64,000 nucleotides of DNA from Acetobacterium sp965140355 (GTDB lineage: Bacteria > Bacillota > Clostridia > Eubacteriales > Eubacteriaceae), in contig OZ223191.1 in NCBI GenBank assembly GCA_965140355.1, forward strand, positions 310,001-374,000, in the 5' to 3' direction. The position numbers and the translations under genes were made by a program. Numbering within the stretch: the stretch's first letter is position 1; the number at the start of each line of letters is the position of its first letter. Positions 25,806-34,630 of this stretch are shown one piece after another. The notes below the pieces were generated by a model. It was not told where the DNA came from. It searched no databases and worked only from the letters and a program-made list of their open reading frames with translations.

Positions 25806-26567
25806 ATGAAAATTATCGCAATTATGGGGAGTCCCCATAAGGGAAAAGGTTACCAGATTGTTCAAAAAATCGAAATGGCATTAAAACGATGGGGTGACAT
25901 TGATTTCCAGTATATTTTTTTAAAAGATGTCAATTTGCAGCCCTGTATTGGTTGTTTTGCTTGTATTGCTAAAGGTGAAAGTTTTTGCCCGTTGCAAGAT
26001 GACCGCAAGTCCATTGAGACAGAAATGCTGGGTGCGGATGGAATTATTCTTAGTTCACCCGGTTATACCCAAAATGTCAGTGGTTTGATGAAAAACTTTA
26101 TGGATCGGTTTGCCTATAGCTTACATTGGCCGAAGTTTTTTAATCAGTCTCTGATGCTGGTTGCTAATGGCGGTTCTGGTTTGGAAAAAGTGATTAAAGC
26201 CCTTACCATGAACCTTGGCGGCAGCCACAAAATTTGTGAATTGAAAATAACGACAACCCCTTGGGAAACGACCCTAAAATATCGAAATCAGACCGATCAG
26301 GCGATTGAAAAAAGCGCTAAAAAGTTTTATCGTGCGATGATTGATAAACAAAAAATTCGTCCTGATTTAGGAAATTTGATTTGGTTTAAAATCTTTAAAA
26401 AAATGGCAAGTTTATCAGAACAAAATTTACCGGCGGATTATCAATTTTACAACGATAAACCAAGATTTTTTTATCCGGTCAAGGTAAATCTTGTAAAAAA
26501 TGGACTGGCTGAAGTAATCGCGGTTTTGGCTGTCTGGAGTATGAAAAAGCAAGTCGATTTTAAATAA
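25806..26567 (+). CDS. NAD(P)H-dependent FMN reductase-like flavoprotein
   Basis: A 253-residue flavodoxin-fold protein. The FMN-binding N-terminus is KIIAIMGSPHKGKGYQIVQ, and the motif QPCIGCFACIAKGESFCPLQDD is typical of the clostridial iron-sulfur-flavoprotein/flavodoxin reductase group. The segment SPGYTQNVSGLMKNFMDRF forms the second flavin-binding loop. The frame opens at a TTG at 25791, but the ATG at 25806 lies 7 bases after GGAGG. It stands alone between the divergent GGDEF gene and the NYN gene. Substrate unknown; electron transfer or small-molecule reduction is likely. The basic C-terminal 80 residues are not recognised. Confidence 0.8.
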   Translation: MKIIAIMGSPHKGKGYQIVQKIEMALKRWGDIDFQYIFLKDVNLQPCIGCFACIAKGESFCPLQDDRKSIETEMLGADGIILSSPGYTQNVSGLMKNFMDRFAYSLHWPKFFNQSLMLVANGGSGLEKVIKALTMNLGGSHKICELKITTTPWETTLKYRNQTDQAIEKSAKKFYRAMIDKQKIRPDLGNLIWFKIFKKMASLSEQNLPADYQFYNDKPRFFYPVKVNLVKNGLAEVIAVLAVWSMKKQVDFK

Positions 26568-26822
26568 TTTAAAGTAAACGTGACATTAGAGAGTTCTTAT
26601 TTAAAAATCTGGACAATGAAGCTGTTTAGGAATCATTTGATAATATGTAGGCGTTAAGGGTATGTTAAGACAAACAGATAATGGGTAAATTAAAGGCTAC
26701 AGCAATTAATATGAGGTATCGTTTATTTATCGAGCAGGATCAAAGATCAAAGATAATTAGACCATATGAAAGCAAAAAATAAACTAATTAATTCTAAAAT
26801 AAATAAGGGGAAGGAAATTTTT

Positions 26823-27773
26823 ATGAGTGACAGTAACATAGCATTGCTAATTGACGTTGATAATGTCAGTGCAAAATATGTTAAAAGCATATTTGATGAA
26901 CTAAATGCTTTTGGAACAGTATCTATTAGAAGAATTTATGGTAACTGGAAAAGAACTTATGGATGGAATGAAGATGTATTGTTAGAATATTCAATTCAAC
27001 CAATTCAGCAATTCGATTATACAAAAGGAAAAAATGCGACTGATATGGCAATGGTTATTGATGCAATGGACATACTTTATGGTCATAACATCGATGTTTT
27101 TTGCATTGTAACCAGTGACAGCGATTTTACAAAACTAGCGATGCGATTAAGAGAATCGCAAGCCTATGTCATTGGCATGGGTGAATCTAAAACTCCAATT
27201 GCACTTACCAAAGCCTGTAATAAATTTGTTCATCTCGATTTGATTGCCTCAGATGAACCAAAGGTCGAAGGGATCAAAGCGGCGGTACAGAATGACAAAA
27301 ATCCTAAAATAATCGAGTCAATGGAATCAAATGTCACCCCGATTAATCAAATCCAGGAGTCAATACTAAATATGATCACCGAATCAGATTGCCTTACGCT
27401 TGGTGAAGTCGGGTCTTCGTTAGGTAAATTATTTACTGATTTTGATGTTAGAAATTATGGCTATACGAAACTTAATGTTTTTATTCGCGAAGAATTTTCT
27501 AAAATTCAAATCGAAGAAAAAGAGGGATCTTTTTTTGTTAAAATGAAAAATGATGTTGATTTTCTTACCGTTAAAAAAGAAATAATACAGATTATAAAAA
27601 ATAACCGTGGTAATATTGGTAATTTATCAATATTACATAACGCATTGAAAACGAAACACAGTCATTTTAATTTGAAAGATTATGGATACAGTCGGTTTTC
27701 AAGCTTTTTAAGAAGTATTGACGAAATATCTGTGGATGGTAATAAAGTTAAGTTAAAAGCCCAAAATAAATAG
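26823..27773 (+). CDS. NYN-domain protein with two OST-HTH/LOTUS domains
   Basis: A 316-residue protein. Residues about 1-140 are a NYN (PIN-like, LabA/DUF88) domain with the acidic residues of a metal-dependent RNase: LLIDVDNVSAKY, KGKNATDMAMVIDAMD, IVTSDSDFTKLAMRLRE. Two winged-helix OST-HTH/LOTUS repeats follow (about 180-245 and 250-315), each ending in a YGYTKLNVFI / YGYSRFSSFL motif. This architecture points to binding and cutting or silencing of RNA. The frame opens at 26766 but the ATG at 26823 follows AAGGGGAAGGA. No obvious partner gene. The upstream 255 bases show no clear promoter. Confidence 0.85.
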   Translation: MSDSNIALLIDVDNVSAKYVKSIFDELNAFGTVSIRRIYGNWKRTYGWNEDVLLEYSIQPIQQFDYTKGKNATDMAMVIDAMDILYGHNIDVFCIVTSDSDFTKLAMRLRESQAYVIGMGESKTPIALTKACNKFVHLDLIASDEPKVEGIKAAVQNDKNPKIIESMESNVTPINQIQESILNMITESDCLTLGEVGSSLGKLFTDFDVRNYGYTKLNVFIREEFSKIQIEEKEGSFFVKMKNDVDFLTVKKEIIQIIKNNRGNIGNLSILHNALKTKHSHFNLKDYGYSRFSSFLRSIDEISVDGNKVKLKAQNK

Positions 27774-27815
27774 TGATGTTATTTTTAGTGTTATTAGAAT
27801 GTTCGGACAAAATGA

Positions 27816-27840
27816 AGCGATTGGCGTTGAGCGATTGGCG
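27816..27840 (+). repeat. Tandem 14-bp direct repeat
   Basis: AGCGATTGGCGTTG occurs at 27816 and again at 27830. The 11-base core AGCGATTGGCG is seen once more at 41661-41671 beside the structured element there. Confidence 0.6.
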
Positions 27841-27941
27841 TTGTAAATATATTATAATAAGGATCAAGAAGAATAAGAATAGAATTAGCAAATCAACGTT
27901 GAGTCGCAATCTATTTTTAAGATTAATTATTAACGATAAAA

Positions 27942-27970
27942 TTGACTAATCAGTCATTTTGTTATATAAT
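27942..27970 (+). promoter_or_regulatory. Promoter and operator of the TetR gene
   Basis: TTGACT (27942-27947), 17-base spacer and TATAAT (27965-27970). The near-palindrome TGACTAATCAGTCA overlaps the -35 and resembles the larger palindrome after the gene (28575-28590), so it is a likely autoregulatory operator. Confidence 0.8.
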
Positions 27971-27998
27971 CACTTTCAACAGGTTCAGGAGGCACAGA

Positions 27999-28559
27999 AT
28001 GGATAAACGAAAAAAAATATTAAAGGCGGCATTAGAACTTTTTAATCAATATGGCTTTGATAATACACCAACTGCTCGAATCACTAAGGAGGCAGGTGTT
28101 GCCACCGGAACATTATTTAATTATTTTAAAAATAAAGAAGAACTAATCAATGTTCTTTATTTGTCGTGTAAAGATTCTTTGACTAATGGGTTATCCAGAG
28201 GTCTTGAACAGGAGAGCACTTTTAGAAGTAAGCTAAAACGAATATATATTAATTATATTGTTTGGAGTCTTGATCATACCGATGAATTCCTCTTTTTTCA
28301 ACAGTTTTGCAACGCGCCTTGTATTGGGGAGACAACCCGGAAAGAAGGGGTAAGCAAGTTTAAGAAAATTATGGCTTTAATGTCTGAGGGAATTGAGCAG
28401 GAAATTATTAAAAATGTTAATCTGGATTATATGAGTAGTTTATTAATGAGCATCATGAATGCAAACACTTATTATTTTATCGATAATCCCAGTTTAGCGG
28501 GAGATGATGACTTTCTAGAAACATCATTCAGTTTTCTTTGGGATAGTATTAAAAACTAA
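27999..28559 (+). CDS. TetR family transcriptional regulator
   Basis: A 186-residue repressor. The N-terminal HTH reads KKILKAALELFNQYGFDNT, then ITKEAGVATGTLFNYFKNKEEL, the classic TetR recognition helix region. The ligand domain is not recognisable. The ATG at 27999 lies 6 bases after AGGAGG, and the open frame upstream to 27942 would include the promoter, so it is ruled out. Similar palindromes flank the gene, one over its own promoter and one before the aldo/keto reductase gene, which it most likely controls. Confidence 0.9.
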   Translation: MDKRKKILKAALELFNQYGFDNTPTARITKEAGVATGTLFNYFKNKEELINVLYLSCKDSLTNGLSRGLEQESTFRSKLKRIYINYIVWSLDHTDEFLFFQQFCNAPCIGETTRKEGVSKFKKIMALMSEGIEQEIIKNVNLDYMSSLLMSIMNANTYYFIDNPSLAGDDDFLETSFSFLWDSIKN

Positions 28560-28565
28560 TTTTTT

Positions 28566-28598
28566 TACCTATAGATGACTAAATAGTCATTTATAGGT
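28566..28598 (+). promoter_or_regulatory. Operator-like palindrome between TetR and reductase genes
   Basis: ACCTATAGATGACTA and TAGTCATTTATAGGT form a long inverted repeat with core ATGACTAAATAGTCAT (28575-28590), similar to the site at 27943-27957. It lacks a following T-run, so an operator is more likely than a terminator. Confidence 0.7.
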
Positions 28599-28704
28599 TC
28601 GGATAGCTTGTAAAAAAGCAATTTTAGACTGGTGCCAATTTAAATTTACTGTCGAATTAGCAGGAACATAAATATACAAATAAAAAATGAAGGAGTAATA
28701 AACA

Positions 28705-29868
28705 ATGAAATATCGGATTAATCCTAAAAATGGTGACAAACTTTCAGCCCTGGGATTTGGCTGTATGCGTTTTGCCAAAGATGAAAAAGAGGTTGAAAAC
28801 CAAATTATTTACGCGATTGAAAATGGCGTCAATTACTTTGACACGGCTTATATTTATCCCAAAAGCGAAGCAATTTTAGGTCGGGTGTTGGCAAAAGGTT
28901 ATCGTGATCGAGTCAAAATAGCCACCAAAATGCCGCCATATTTAATAAAAAAATATGAAGATTTAGATAAAATTTTTAATGCGGAATTGGAACGGCTGCA
29001 AACTGATCATATTGATTATTATTTTATGCATATGCTTACCGATGTGAACATTTGGACAAGACTTGTCGAATTAGGGATTTTAAAATGGATTGAAGAAAAA
29101 AAGCAAGCGGGTCAAATTATCAATATTGGGTTTTCATACCATGGTGGTCGAGACGAATTTATAAAGCTGATTGATGTCTACGATTGGGAATTTTGTATGA
29201 TTCAGTTTAATTTTTTGGATGAACATAAACAAGCGGGAAAAGAAGGACTGGAATATGCAGCCGCCAAAGGGTTGCCGGTGATGATTATGGAACCTTTAAG
29301 AGGGGGTAAACTGGTTACCAATTTACCGAAAGCGGTTTACAAGGTTTGGGATAATGCTGATGTGAAACGTTCACCGGCGGAGTGGGCCTTTCGCTGGATT
29401 TGGAATCATCCTGAAGTCACCGTCGTTTTGTCGGGCATGAACTCACAAGCGATGGTTGAAGAAAATATCAAAGTTGCGTCAGAAATGGAAGCTAATAGCT
29501 TTACTGCTGCTGACTTTGAATTATTTAAGCAAGTTACGCAAATATTAAGCGATAAGATAAAAATCCCCTGTACCGGCTGCAATTATTGCATGCCATGTCC
29601 TAAAGGAGTTGACATTCCCACCTGTTTTTCAACCTATAATGATCGCGAAATTGAAGGTAAAACAGCAGCACTGAGCAAATATATTATGCAAACCAGTGTT
29701 AAAAGTAAAACGAGTAATGCTTCCCTCTGTTCAAAATGTGGAAAATGCGAAAGTCATTGCCCGCAAAATATAAAGATAAGAGATGAGTTAGTAACCGTTG
29801 CTAAAACCATGGAAGGTTTTTATTACAAGCCCACTCGGTTTTTGATTAAACGATTTATGAAACTCTAA
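28705..29868 (+). CDS. Aldo/keto reductase with C-terminal 2[4Fe-4S] ferredoxin domain
   Basis: A 387-residue fusion. Residues 1-280 are an aldo/keto reductase TIM barrel (LSALGFGCMRF, GVNYFDTAYIYPKSE, DYYFMHMLTD, NIGFSYHGG). Residues about 290-365 hold cysteine motifs CTGCNYCMPCPKGVD and CSKCGKCESHCPQ. Family knowledge: these occur widely in anaerobes and are thought to couple carbonyl reduction to ferredoxin; specific substrates are mostly unknown. AAGGAG precedes the ATG. It follows the TetR gene by 145 bases with an operator between them and ends at a strong bidirectional terminator. Confidence 0.9.
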   Translation: MKYRINPKNGDKLSALGFGCMRFAKDEKEVENQIIYAIENGVNYFDTAYIYPKSEAILGRVLAKGYRDRVKIATKMPPYLIKKYEDLDKIFNAELERLQTDHIDYYFMHMLTDVNIWTRLVELGILKWIEEKKQAGQIINIGFSYHGGRDEFIKLIDVYDWEFCMIQFNFLDEHKQAGKEGLEYAAAKGLPVMIMEPLRGGKLVTNLPKAVYKVWDNADVKRSPAEWAFRWIWNHPEVTVVLSGMNSQAMVEENIKVASEMEANSFTAADFELFKQVTQILSDKIKIPCTGCNYCMPCPKGVDIPTCFSTYNDREIEGKTAALSKYIMQTSVKSKTSNASLCSKCGKCESHCPQNIKIRDELVTVAKTMEGFYYKPTRFLIKRFMKL

Positions 29869-29891
29869 AATACTGACGGTTATCTCATTTT

Positions 29892-29941
29892 AAAACCATG
29901 AACCTTCCTGATAGTAATTTCTTAAGAAGGTTCATGGTTTT
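29892..29941. terminator. Bidirectional terminator
   Basis: A perfect 16-bp stem (29892-29907 with 29926-29941) flanked by A-run and T-run, between the reductase gene (+) and the ABC permease gene (-). Confidence 0.9.
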
Positions 29942-29966
29942 CAAGTTAGCGATTGTTGTTTGCTAA

Positions 29967-30608
29967 TTAGCTTTTATTGAAGCGGTTGCGATGATATAAT
30001 TGATTAGAAAACCCAAAACAAGTTATATTCATAAAAATAGCAATCATAAAGACGACAATCCAAAGAAAACTATTCATCAAATAGTTTTCTAACAGTGCCA
30101 TCAACGCCATGTAGGGAAAAATTGCAATGGCTCCGATAATATCGGCTTTTTGAGCCTCAAACAGATAAAATATTAAAAATTCAATGGGTAGAAATACAGA
30201 AGCTAACAATAATCCATCCGGTAGAATATGTGTTGGCACAATTGCGAACATTTCTGGTTGAATCGCGTGGGTTACATTAGAAAAGAAGATAATGAGCGGC
30301 GTTGCCATTAAACAGAACAGGTAGATAATGATGCCTCTTGCGCCAATGATTGTTGTCGCTTTGACGGGGAGAATACCAAACAATAATTTCGTCTGATATT
30401 TTTCATCATTAAATGCAAAATTCCGCAGCAATAAATAGGATAACATTAATAATCCCATCGCGTAAGTAATGATATTTATAAAATCATTAGCTACATTAAT
30501 TTGACTAAAAAACATCGGGTATAACACAATACAAAGCAGCTGTAACCAAACAATTTGATTTAATGCGACAATTTGCATTTTGGTGAAATTAAGAAAATTT
30601 GAGTGCAT
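29967..30608 (-). CDS. ABC-2 type transporter permease
   Basis: A 213-residue protein with six predicted membrane segments, last gene of a GntR-ATPase-permease operon. Its start ATG shares one base with the TAA stop of the ATPase gene (TAATG), with AGGAGG upstream, so translation is coupled. It resembles the small ABC-2 permeases of YtrA-type cell-envelope or antimicrobial export systems. Substrate unknown. Confidence 0.8.
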   Translation of the reverse strand: MHSNFLNFTKMQIVALNQIVWLQLLCIVLYPMFFSQINVANDFINIITYAMGLLMLSYLLLRNFAFNDEKYQTKLLFGILPVKATTIIGARGIIIYLFCLMATPLIIFFSNVTHAIQPEMFAIVPTHILPDGLLLASVFLPIEFLIFYLFEAQKADIIGAIAIFPYMALMALLENYLMNSFLWIVVFMIAIFMNITCFGFSNQLYHRNRFNKS

Positions 30609-31468
30609 TATTGGTGCCTCCTTGTGTAATAGAGCATCAGCTCTTCGATCGTAGGGACTTCATAGACCGTTTTGTTAGGCAGTAGTTTTTTGAGTATCGC
30701 CTTGTTAGCGGTCAGTCCTTCAAAACCATAGTTGGATTTGTTTATTCCGATAAAATGATTTTCATATTCTGGCAATAATACGGCAGGATCACCTTTTACA
30801 ATGGCGTGTTGTTCTTTTAATTCATCTTTTTGTCCGTGTAGAATAATTTTACCGCCGAAGATGAAAAACAAATAGTCGGCGATTTTATCAAGATCAGAGG
30901 TGATATGTGTTGACATCAAAACTGTTTTATGATTTTCACAGACAAGATCTTTGAGAATTTCCAATAATTCACTTCTCACTAATGGATCAAGGCCCGATGT
31001 CGGCTCGTCCAGAATAAAAAGATCCGCACCATGCGAAAGGGCTAGTACAAGCGCGTATTTCATTTTCATGCCTCTAGATAAGTCCTTAATCTTTTTTTGC
31101 TCCGGTAGTTTAAATTTTTTCATATAAAACTGATAATCATGATCATTCCATGTCGGGTACATGGGTGCAATCAGACTTTTCATTTTTTGTAGGGTTAAAT
31201 CTTCGTAAAAATGCCCATCATCAAGAACGATGCCGAGCTTTGATTTAATTTCTAAATCATTGGTAATGCTGTTCATACCTAAAACCATGATTTCGCCGTT
31301 ATCCGGTTTAATAATGTTTAAGATACTGTTAATCGTGGTCGTTTTTCCGGCACCATTAGGTCCGATAAAGCCGGTCAAGGTTCCTTTTTCCAATGCCATA
31401 TTGATATTTTGTAAGCTAAATTCGTCATAATTTTTACATAGGTTGTGAATTTCTAAAGCCTTCTCCAA
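30608..31468 (-). CDS. ABC transporter ATP-binding protein
   Basis: A 286-residue ABC ATPase starting with TTG, 7 bases after GGAGG and just after the GntR stop. Walker A GPNGAGKTTT, signature LSRGMKMKYAL (a conservative variant of LSGGQ) and Walker B LFILDEPTSGLDP are all present; the last 70 residues are a family-type tail. It energises the adjacent permease. The gene order GntR-ATPase-permease matches the YtrA-type arrangement of Firmicutes. Confidence 0.9.
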   Translation of the reverse strand: MEKALEIHNLCKNYDEFSLQNINMALEKGTLTGFIGPNGAGKTTTINSILNIIKPDNGEIMVLGMNSITNDLEIKSKLGIVLDDGHFYEDLTLQKMKSLIAPMYPTWNDHDYQFYMKKFKLPEQKKIKDLSRGMKMKYALVLALSHGADLFILDEPTSGLDPLVRSELLEILKDLVCENHKTVLMSTHITSDLDKIADYLFFIFGGKIILHGQKDELKEQHAIVKGDPAVLLPEYENHFIGINKSNYGFEGLTANKAILKKLLPNKTVYEVPTIEELMLYYTRRHQ

Positions 31469-31470
31469 TT

Positions 31471-31851
31471 TTATTCCTCCGCGATTAATTCATCAATTAT
31501 TTTTTTTAAATCTTCGCCTAAAATGCCAATCGGTTTTGCATACTCGATAATTTCAGTGAGCTTTTTTTCAATTTCTACCATTCGCGATTCTCGTAAGCGT
31601 TCCATATTTTGTGGTGCGACAAAAGAACCTTTACCCATCATATTGAGTGTAAAACCTTGGGCTTCCAAGCCATCGTAGGCTTTTCTGGTGGTAATGACAC
31701 TAACATTTAAGTCCTTCGCTAAACTCCTAACCGAAGGTAAAATATCCCCATCTTTTAATTCGCCAGATAAGATGGCAGCTTTAACTTGGTTCATAATCTG
31801 TTCGTAAATCGGTACATCCGCAGAATTTACAATGATTATATTCAATTTCAT
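31471..31851 (-). CDS. GntR family regulator, YtrA subfamily
   Basis: A 126-residue protein with a full winged helix (VPIYEQIMNQVKAAILSGELKDGDILPSVRS is the N-terminal pattern, read as PIYEQIMNQVKAAILSGEL then PSVRSLAKDLNVSVIT) and only a short C-terminal dimerisation tail, as in YtrA regulators. It is first in the operon and its promoter carries a perfect 12-bp inverted repeat, so it is likely an autorepressor of the transporter. Confidence 0.9.
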   Translation of the reverse strand: MKLNIIIVNSADVPIYEQIMNQVKAAILSGELKDGDILPSVRSLAKDLNVSVITTRKAYDGLEAQGFTLNMMGKGSFVAPQNMERLRESRMVEIEKKLTEIIEYAKPIGILGEDLKKIIDELIAEE

Positions 31852-31865
31852 GCCACCTCCATATA

Positions 31866-31921
31866 TTTATACTGTGCATGCACTGTAAGCACAGTATAAA
31901 CTAACAACTGATCTTTGTCAA
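31866..31921 (-). promoter_or_regulatory. Promoter and GntR operator of the ABC operon
   Basis: On the minus strand TTGACA (31921-31916), 17-base spacer and TATACT (31898-31893). A perfect inverted repeat TTTATACTGTGC / GCACAGTATAAA (31866-31877 and 31889-31900, 11-base gap) overlaps the -10, the expected place for repression by the YtrA-type GntR protein. Confidence 0.85.
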
Positions 31922-32017
31922 TGTGTTTAAAATATATAATAAGAAATTTATCTGCCGGACTGACTAAGTGATCTTGGTACGGAGAAACACAAAGTTTTTT
32001 TAGCAAAAAAATAATGC

Positions 32018-32076
32018 TTGTCATTATCCACTAACATGTATTACAATATAGTTAGTGCTATGCATTGCATGTTAGT
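32018..32076 (+). promoter_or_regulatory. Promoter and operator of the padR gene
   Basis: TTGTCA (32018-32023), 18-base spacer, TACAAT (32042-32047). Inverted repeat ACTAACATG (32030-32038) / CATGTTAGT (32068-32076) brackets the -10; the ATGT...ACAT type halves fit PadR operators, suggesting autoregulation. Confidence 0.65.
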
Positions 32077-32090
32077 AAAAGGAGGATCGG

Positions 32091-32426
32091 ATGATTCCAT
32101 CGCAGATGCTTAAAGGAACACTGGAAGGTTGTATTTTAGCTATTATCAGTGTACAGGATAGTTATGGATACGAGATTTCGCGGCAATTGGAAAAATTTGG
32201 CTTTGGCAATATTTCAGAAGGGACAATTTATCCTTTGTTGCTTCGGCTCGAAAAAAATGGATTGGTAGAGGCGACCTATCGGGAGTCCGGTCAAGGACCC
32301 AAACGCAAGTATTATGGTCTCTCTGACTCTGGTAAAAATGAACTAAAGCAATTTTTTGATAGTTTTGAAGAATTAGATCAGGCCGTGCATCAACTGATAA
32401 ATTATTTGAAGGAGGTCAATTTGTGA
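32091..32426 (+). CDS. PadR family transcriptional regulator
   Basis: A 111-residue PadR protein: MLKGTLEGCILAIISVQDSYGYEISRQLEKFG opens the winged helix (shown here as LKGTLEGCILAIISV and YGYEISRQL), followed by SEGTIYPLLLRLEKNGLV and GPKRKYYGLSDSGK. AGGAGG lies 7 bases before the ATG. Its stop overlaps the GTG start of the downstream membrane protein gene. PadR proteins in Firmicutes commonly control such adjacent membrane proteins in response to envelope or drug stress. Confidence 0.9.
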   Translation: MIPSQMLKGTLEGCILAIISVQDSYGYEISRQLEKFGFGNISEGTIYPLLLRLEKNGLVEATYRESGQGPKRKYYGLSDSGKNELKQFFDSFEELDQAVHQLINYLKEVNL

Positions 32427-33100
32427 AGCGTAAAACCAGAAAATTATTACGTGAAAATAATGAATTTGAAAAAACCTTAAATGACCGTAACCAAAAAGCA
32501 CTTACGGACATTGTTGTTTATCTTCGCGGGTGTAACATTTCGGAATATCATCAAGAAGAGGTTAGAGCAGACATTATGCGAATGGTAGCAGATGGGGAAG
32601 CAAGAAATGAAAACATTGAAGTGATAATTGGTGAAGATTTTAAATTATTTTGTGACGAAATTGTTAATGTCTTTCCACCGCAGTCGAAAAAAGAAAAAAT
32701 CCTGATAACAGTCAGTGAAGCTTTTTCATTGACTGGTGTAATGTTGGTGATTTGGCTTATGAGTGGTATGATTGACGGGATTTTAAATAAAACAATGGTT
32801 TGGGAATTATCTTTGACTTTGGGAGATGTAATTAATGGTTTGATAATTGTAATTATTGCTAACCTCATTGTAAACTATACGTGTAAGACGTCACTGTCAT
32901 TGACACAGATTAAAGCGCGCTACCGGAATTGGTTTTATTTAATCGCCTGGATCATGCTTTTTTTGATATTTGGAGCAATCTACCTAATTGGTCGTTTTTT
33001 GACATTCAAACTGGTCAGTATTCCCATTATAATAGCGACTTTAATTATCGCAGGATTGTTTGTGATTAGTCGTCTGATTGATACGATACCGATTGGATAA
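32423..33100 (+). CDS. PadR-associated membrane protein
   Basis: A 225-residue protein starting at GTG, with GAAGGAGG upstream and a 4-base overlap with padR. The N-terminal 95 residues are soluble and charged; the rest contains four membrane segments in two pairs (about 95-150 and 170-222). It resembles the small membrane proteins (DUF1048/DUF1700-like) routinely paired with PadR regulators, but I do not recognise the exact family. Function unknown; likely regulated by the preceding PadR. Confidence 0.7.
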   Translation: MKRKTRKLLRENNEFEKTLNDRNQKALTDIVVYLRGCNISEYHQEEVRADIMRMVADGEARNENIEVIIGEDFKLFCDEIVNVFPPQSKKEKILITVSEAFSLTGVMLVIWLMSGMIDGILNKTMVWELSLTLGDVINGLIIVIIANLIVNYTCKTSLSLTQIKARYRNWFYLIAWIMLFLIFGAIYLIGRFLTFKLVSIPIIIATLIIAGLFVISRLIDTIPIG

Positions 33101-33276
33101 ATGGAATAAATTATAGTGCTATTAACAAGGGGAACTATTATCGTGATGAACTGTCATCGTGTGAGACATCTGGCATGAAATAGCAACGAGCAGTTAATTA
33201 AAATACAGGATGTTACTTCAATTAGAAATGATCAGATTAAATCGGAGTTGATTTTATATTTATATAGGGAGAATTT

Positions 33277-34032
33277 ATGCTAACATTATATTTTTCAGGA
33301 ACTGGAAATTCAAAATTCATTGCCGAACATTTTTCACAAAAGATGGGGGCGGAGTGCCATTCCATTGAGGAAGAAATTGATTTTAAGAAAATAATGTCAG
33401 TGACAGAAACGATTGTTGTTAGTTACCCCATTTATGGGTCTTGTGTACCCAAAATCATGCGTGAATTTGTTACACGGAATCGTTTACTTTTTGATCAAAA
33501 AAACTTGATCATTCTCAGTACCCAACTGATGTTTTCAGGAGATGGCGCTCGGATTTTTACCGAATTATTAGAAGGCGTTACCGTTAACATTCTTTATGCT
33601 GAACATTTCAATATGCCAAATAATATCTGCAACATACCGTTATTATCGGTTGGAAATCCGAAAAAGATTGTCAATTATGTCAAAAAAGCGGAAAAGCGCC
33701 TTGATAACGTAGTTAAAAATATTAGTAATGGAGTTGTCAAAAAACGCGGATTCAATCCGGTATCAAAATATTTGGGTTTATGGATGCAACGCAAGTCTTT
33801 TTCAAGACTTGAGAAAAAAGCGGAAAAGGATGTCATCATTACGGATAATTGTATTCTTTGCTTAACGTGTGTAAAAATCTGTCCAATGAAAAACCTCGAA
33901 CCGATTGAACAAAAAATTGAACCTAAAGGGAACTGTACGCTTTGTTATCGGTGTGTGAACGCATGTCCCCAGAAAGCAATTACTGTTCTCTTACATGGGC
34001 AAATCAAGCAACAGTATCAGGGGATTAAATGA
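33277..34032 (+). CDS. EFR1-type flavodoxin/ferredoxin fusion
   Basis: A 251-residue protein. The N-terminal flavodoxin-like half starts LTLYFSGTGNSKFIAEHF and includes VSYPIYGSCVPKIMREF; the C-terminal part has two [4Fe-4S] motifs, CILCLTCVKICPMKN and CTLCYRCVNACPQKA. This is the EFR1 family of flavodoxin-ferredoxin proteins of anaerobes, used in intracellular electron transfer. GGGAGA lies before the ATG. A short frame of 28 codons overlaps its stop by ATGA (34029) but breaks off quickly. Confidence 0.88.
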   Translation: MLTLYFSGTGNSKFIAEHFSQKMGAECHSIEEEIDFKKIMSVTETIVVSYPIYGSCVPKIMREFVTRNRLLFDQKNLIILSTQLMFSGDGARIFTELLEGVTVNILYAEHFNMPNNICNIPLLSVGNPKKIVNYVKKAEKRLDNVVKNISNGVVKKRGFNPVSKYLGLWMQRKSFSRLEKKAEKDVIITDNCILCLTCVKICPMKNLEPIEQKIEPKGNCTLCYRCVNACPQKAITVLLHGQIKQQYQGIK

Positions 34033-34630
34033 TAAAGATGTTAAAAAATGCTGGTGATCAGAGTTTGAAGCCCATCAGTGTCAAAACTTTCGAAGTCATT
34101 CAAATGCCGTAATTATTGGATATCAAACATGTAAAAATATGAAAAAGCGTTTTAGATGATCAAATTCAAAAATAAAAGGTTACGATTATCACAAAAAGGG
34201 ATAGTCAACAGTAAAATGGGTATACGAAGAATAAGGACAAAAATATGTTCAGGAAAAAATAAAACGATTAATGGCTTTATTTGTTATTATCGGCTTATTG
34301 TCTAAGATTATGATTGGCAGGCAGATCAAACTCATGGTAAGGTTACTTTTATTACTAGAAAACAGAAAACATTTTGACACGGACTTGTTATATTGCGAAA
34401 TCCAAATATGTAAATTATCCGATATCTACGATATGAAAATATTTAAAGAGTAAATAAAAAACCATAAAAATGTTGATTAAGCCCTATAAAAAGACATTTT
34501 AAGGTAAATGAAAAATATGTTTTAACCGGTTAAGTTTAGCTTGATGTTTTTAAAAACTGGTGATATAATTAATTTTACAATAGTTACACGCATTTAATTT
34601 GTGTAGTGTGATAACATTCATAGGAGGAAG
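34033..34630 (+). other. 600-bp region without a convincing gene
   Basis: No gene is supported here. A 28-codon frame begins at 34029 overlapping the previous stop (MIKMLKNAGDQSLKPIS...) and ends at 34112; a 60-codon frame at 34271-34453 has no ribosome site. The stretch looks like decayed coding DNA, but no family is recognisable. Its last 110 bases hold the promoter described separately. Confidence 0.5.
34522..34569 (+). promoter_or_regulatory. Promoter of the URO-D-like gene with upstream palindrome
   Basis: TTGATG (34541-34546), 17-base spacer, TATAAT (34564-34569) with TG at 34561-34562 (extended -10). A perfect 12-bp palindrome TTAACCGGTTAA (34522-34533) lies 8 bases upstream of the -35 and is a candidate regulator site of LacI/CcpA symmetry. 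Confidence 0.75.

Noticed and set aside
34271..34453. 60-codon open frame with hydrophobic N-terminus
   Set aside because: No ribosome site, no family, and it lies in a stretch that looks like decayed DNA.
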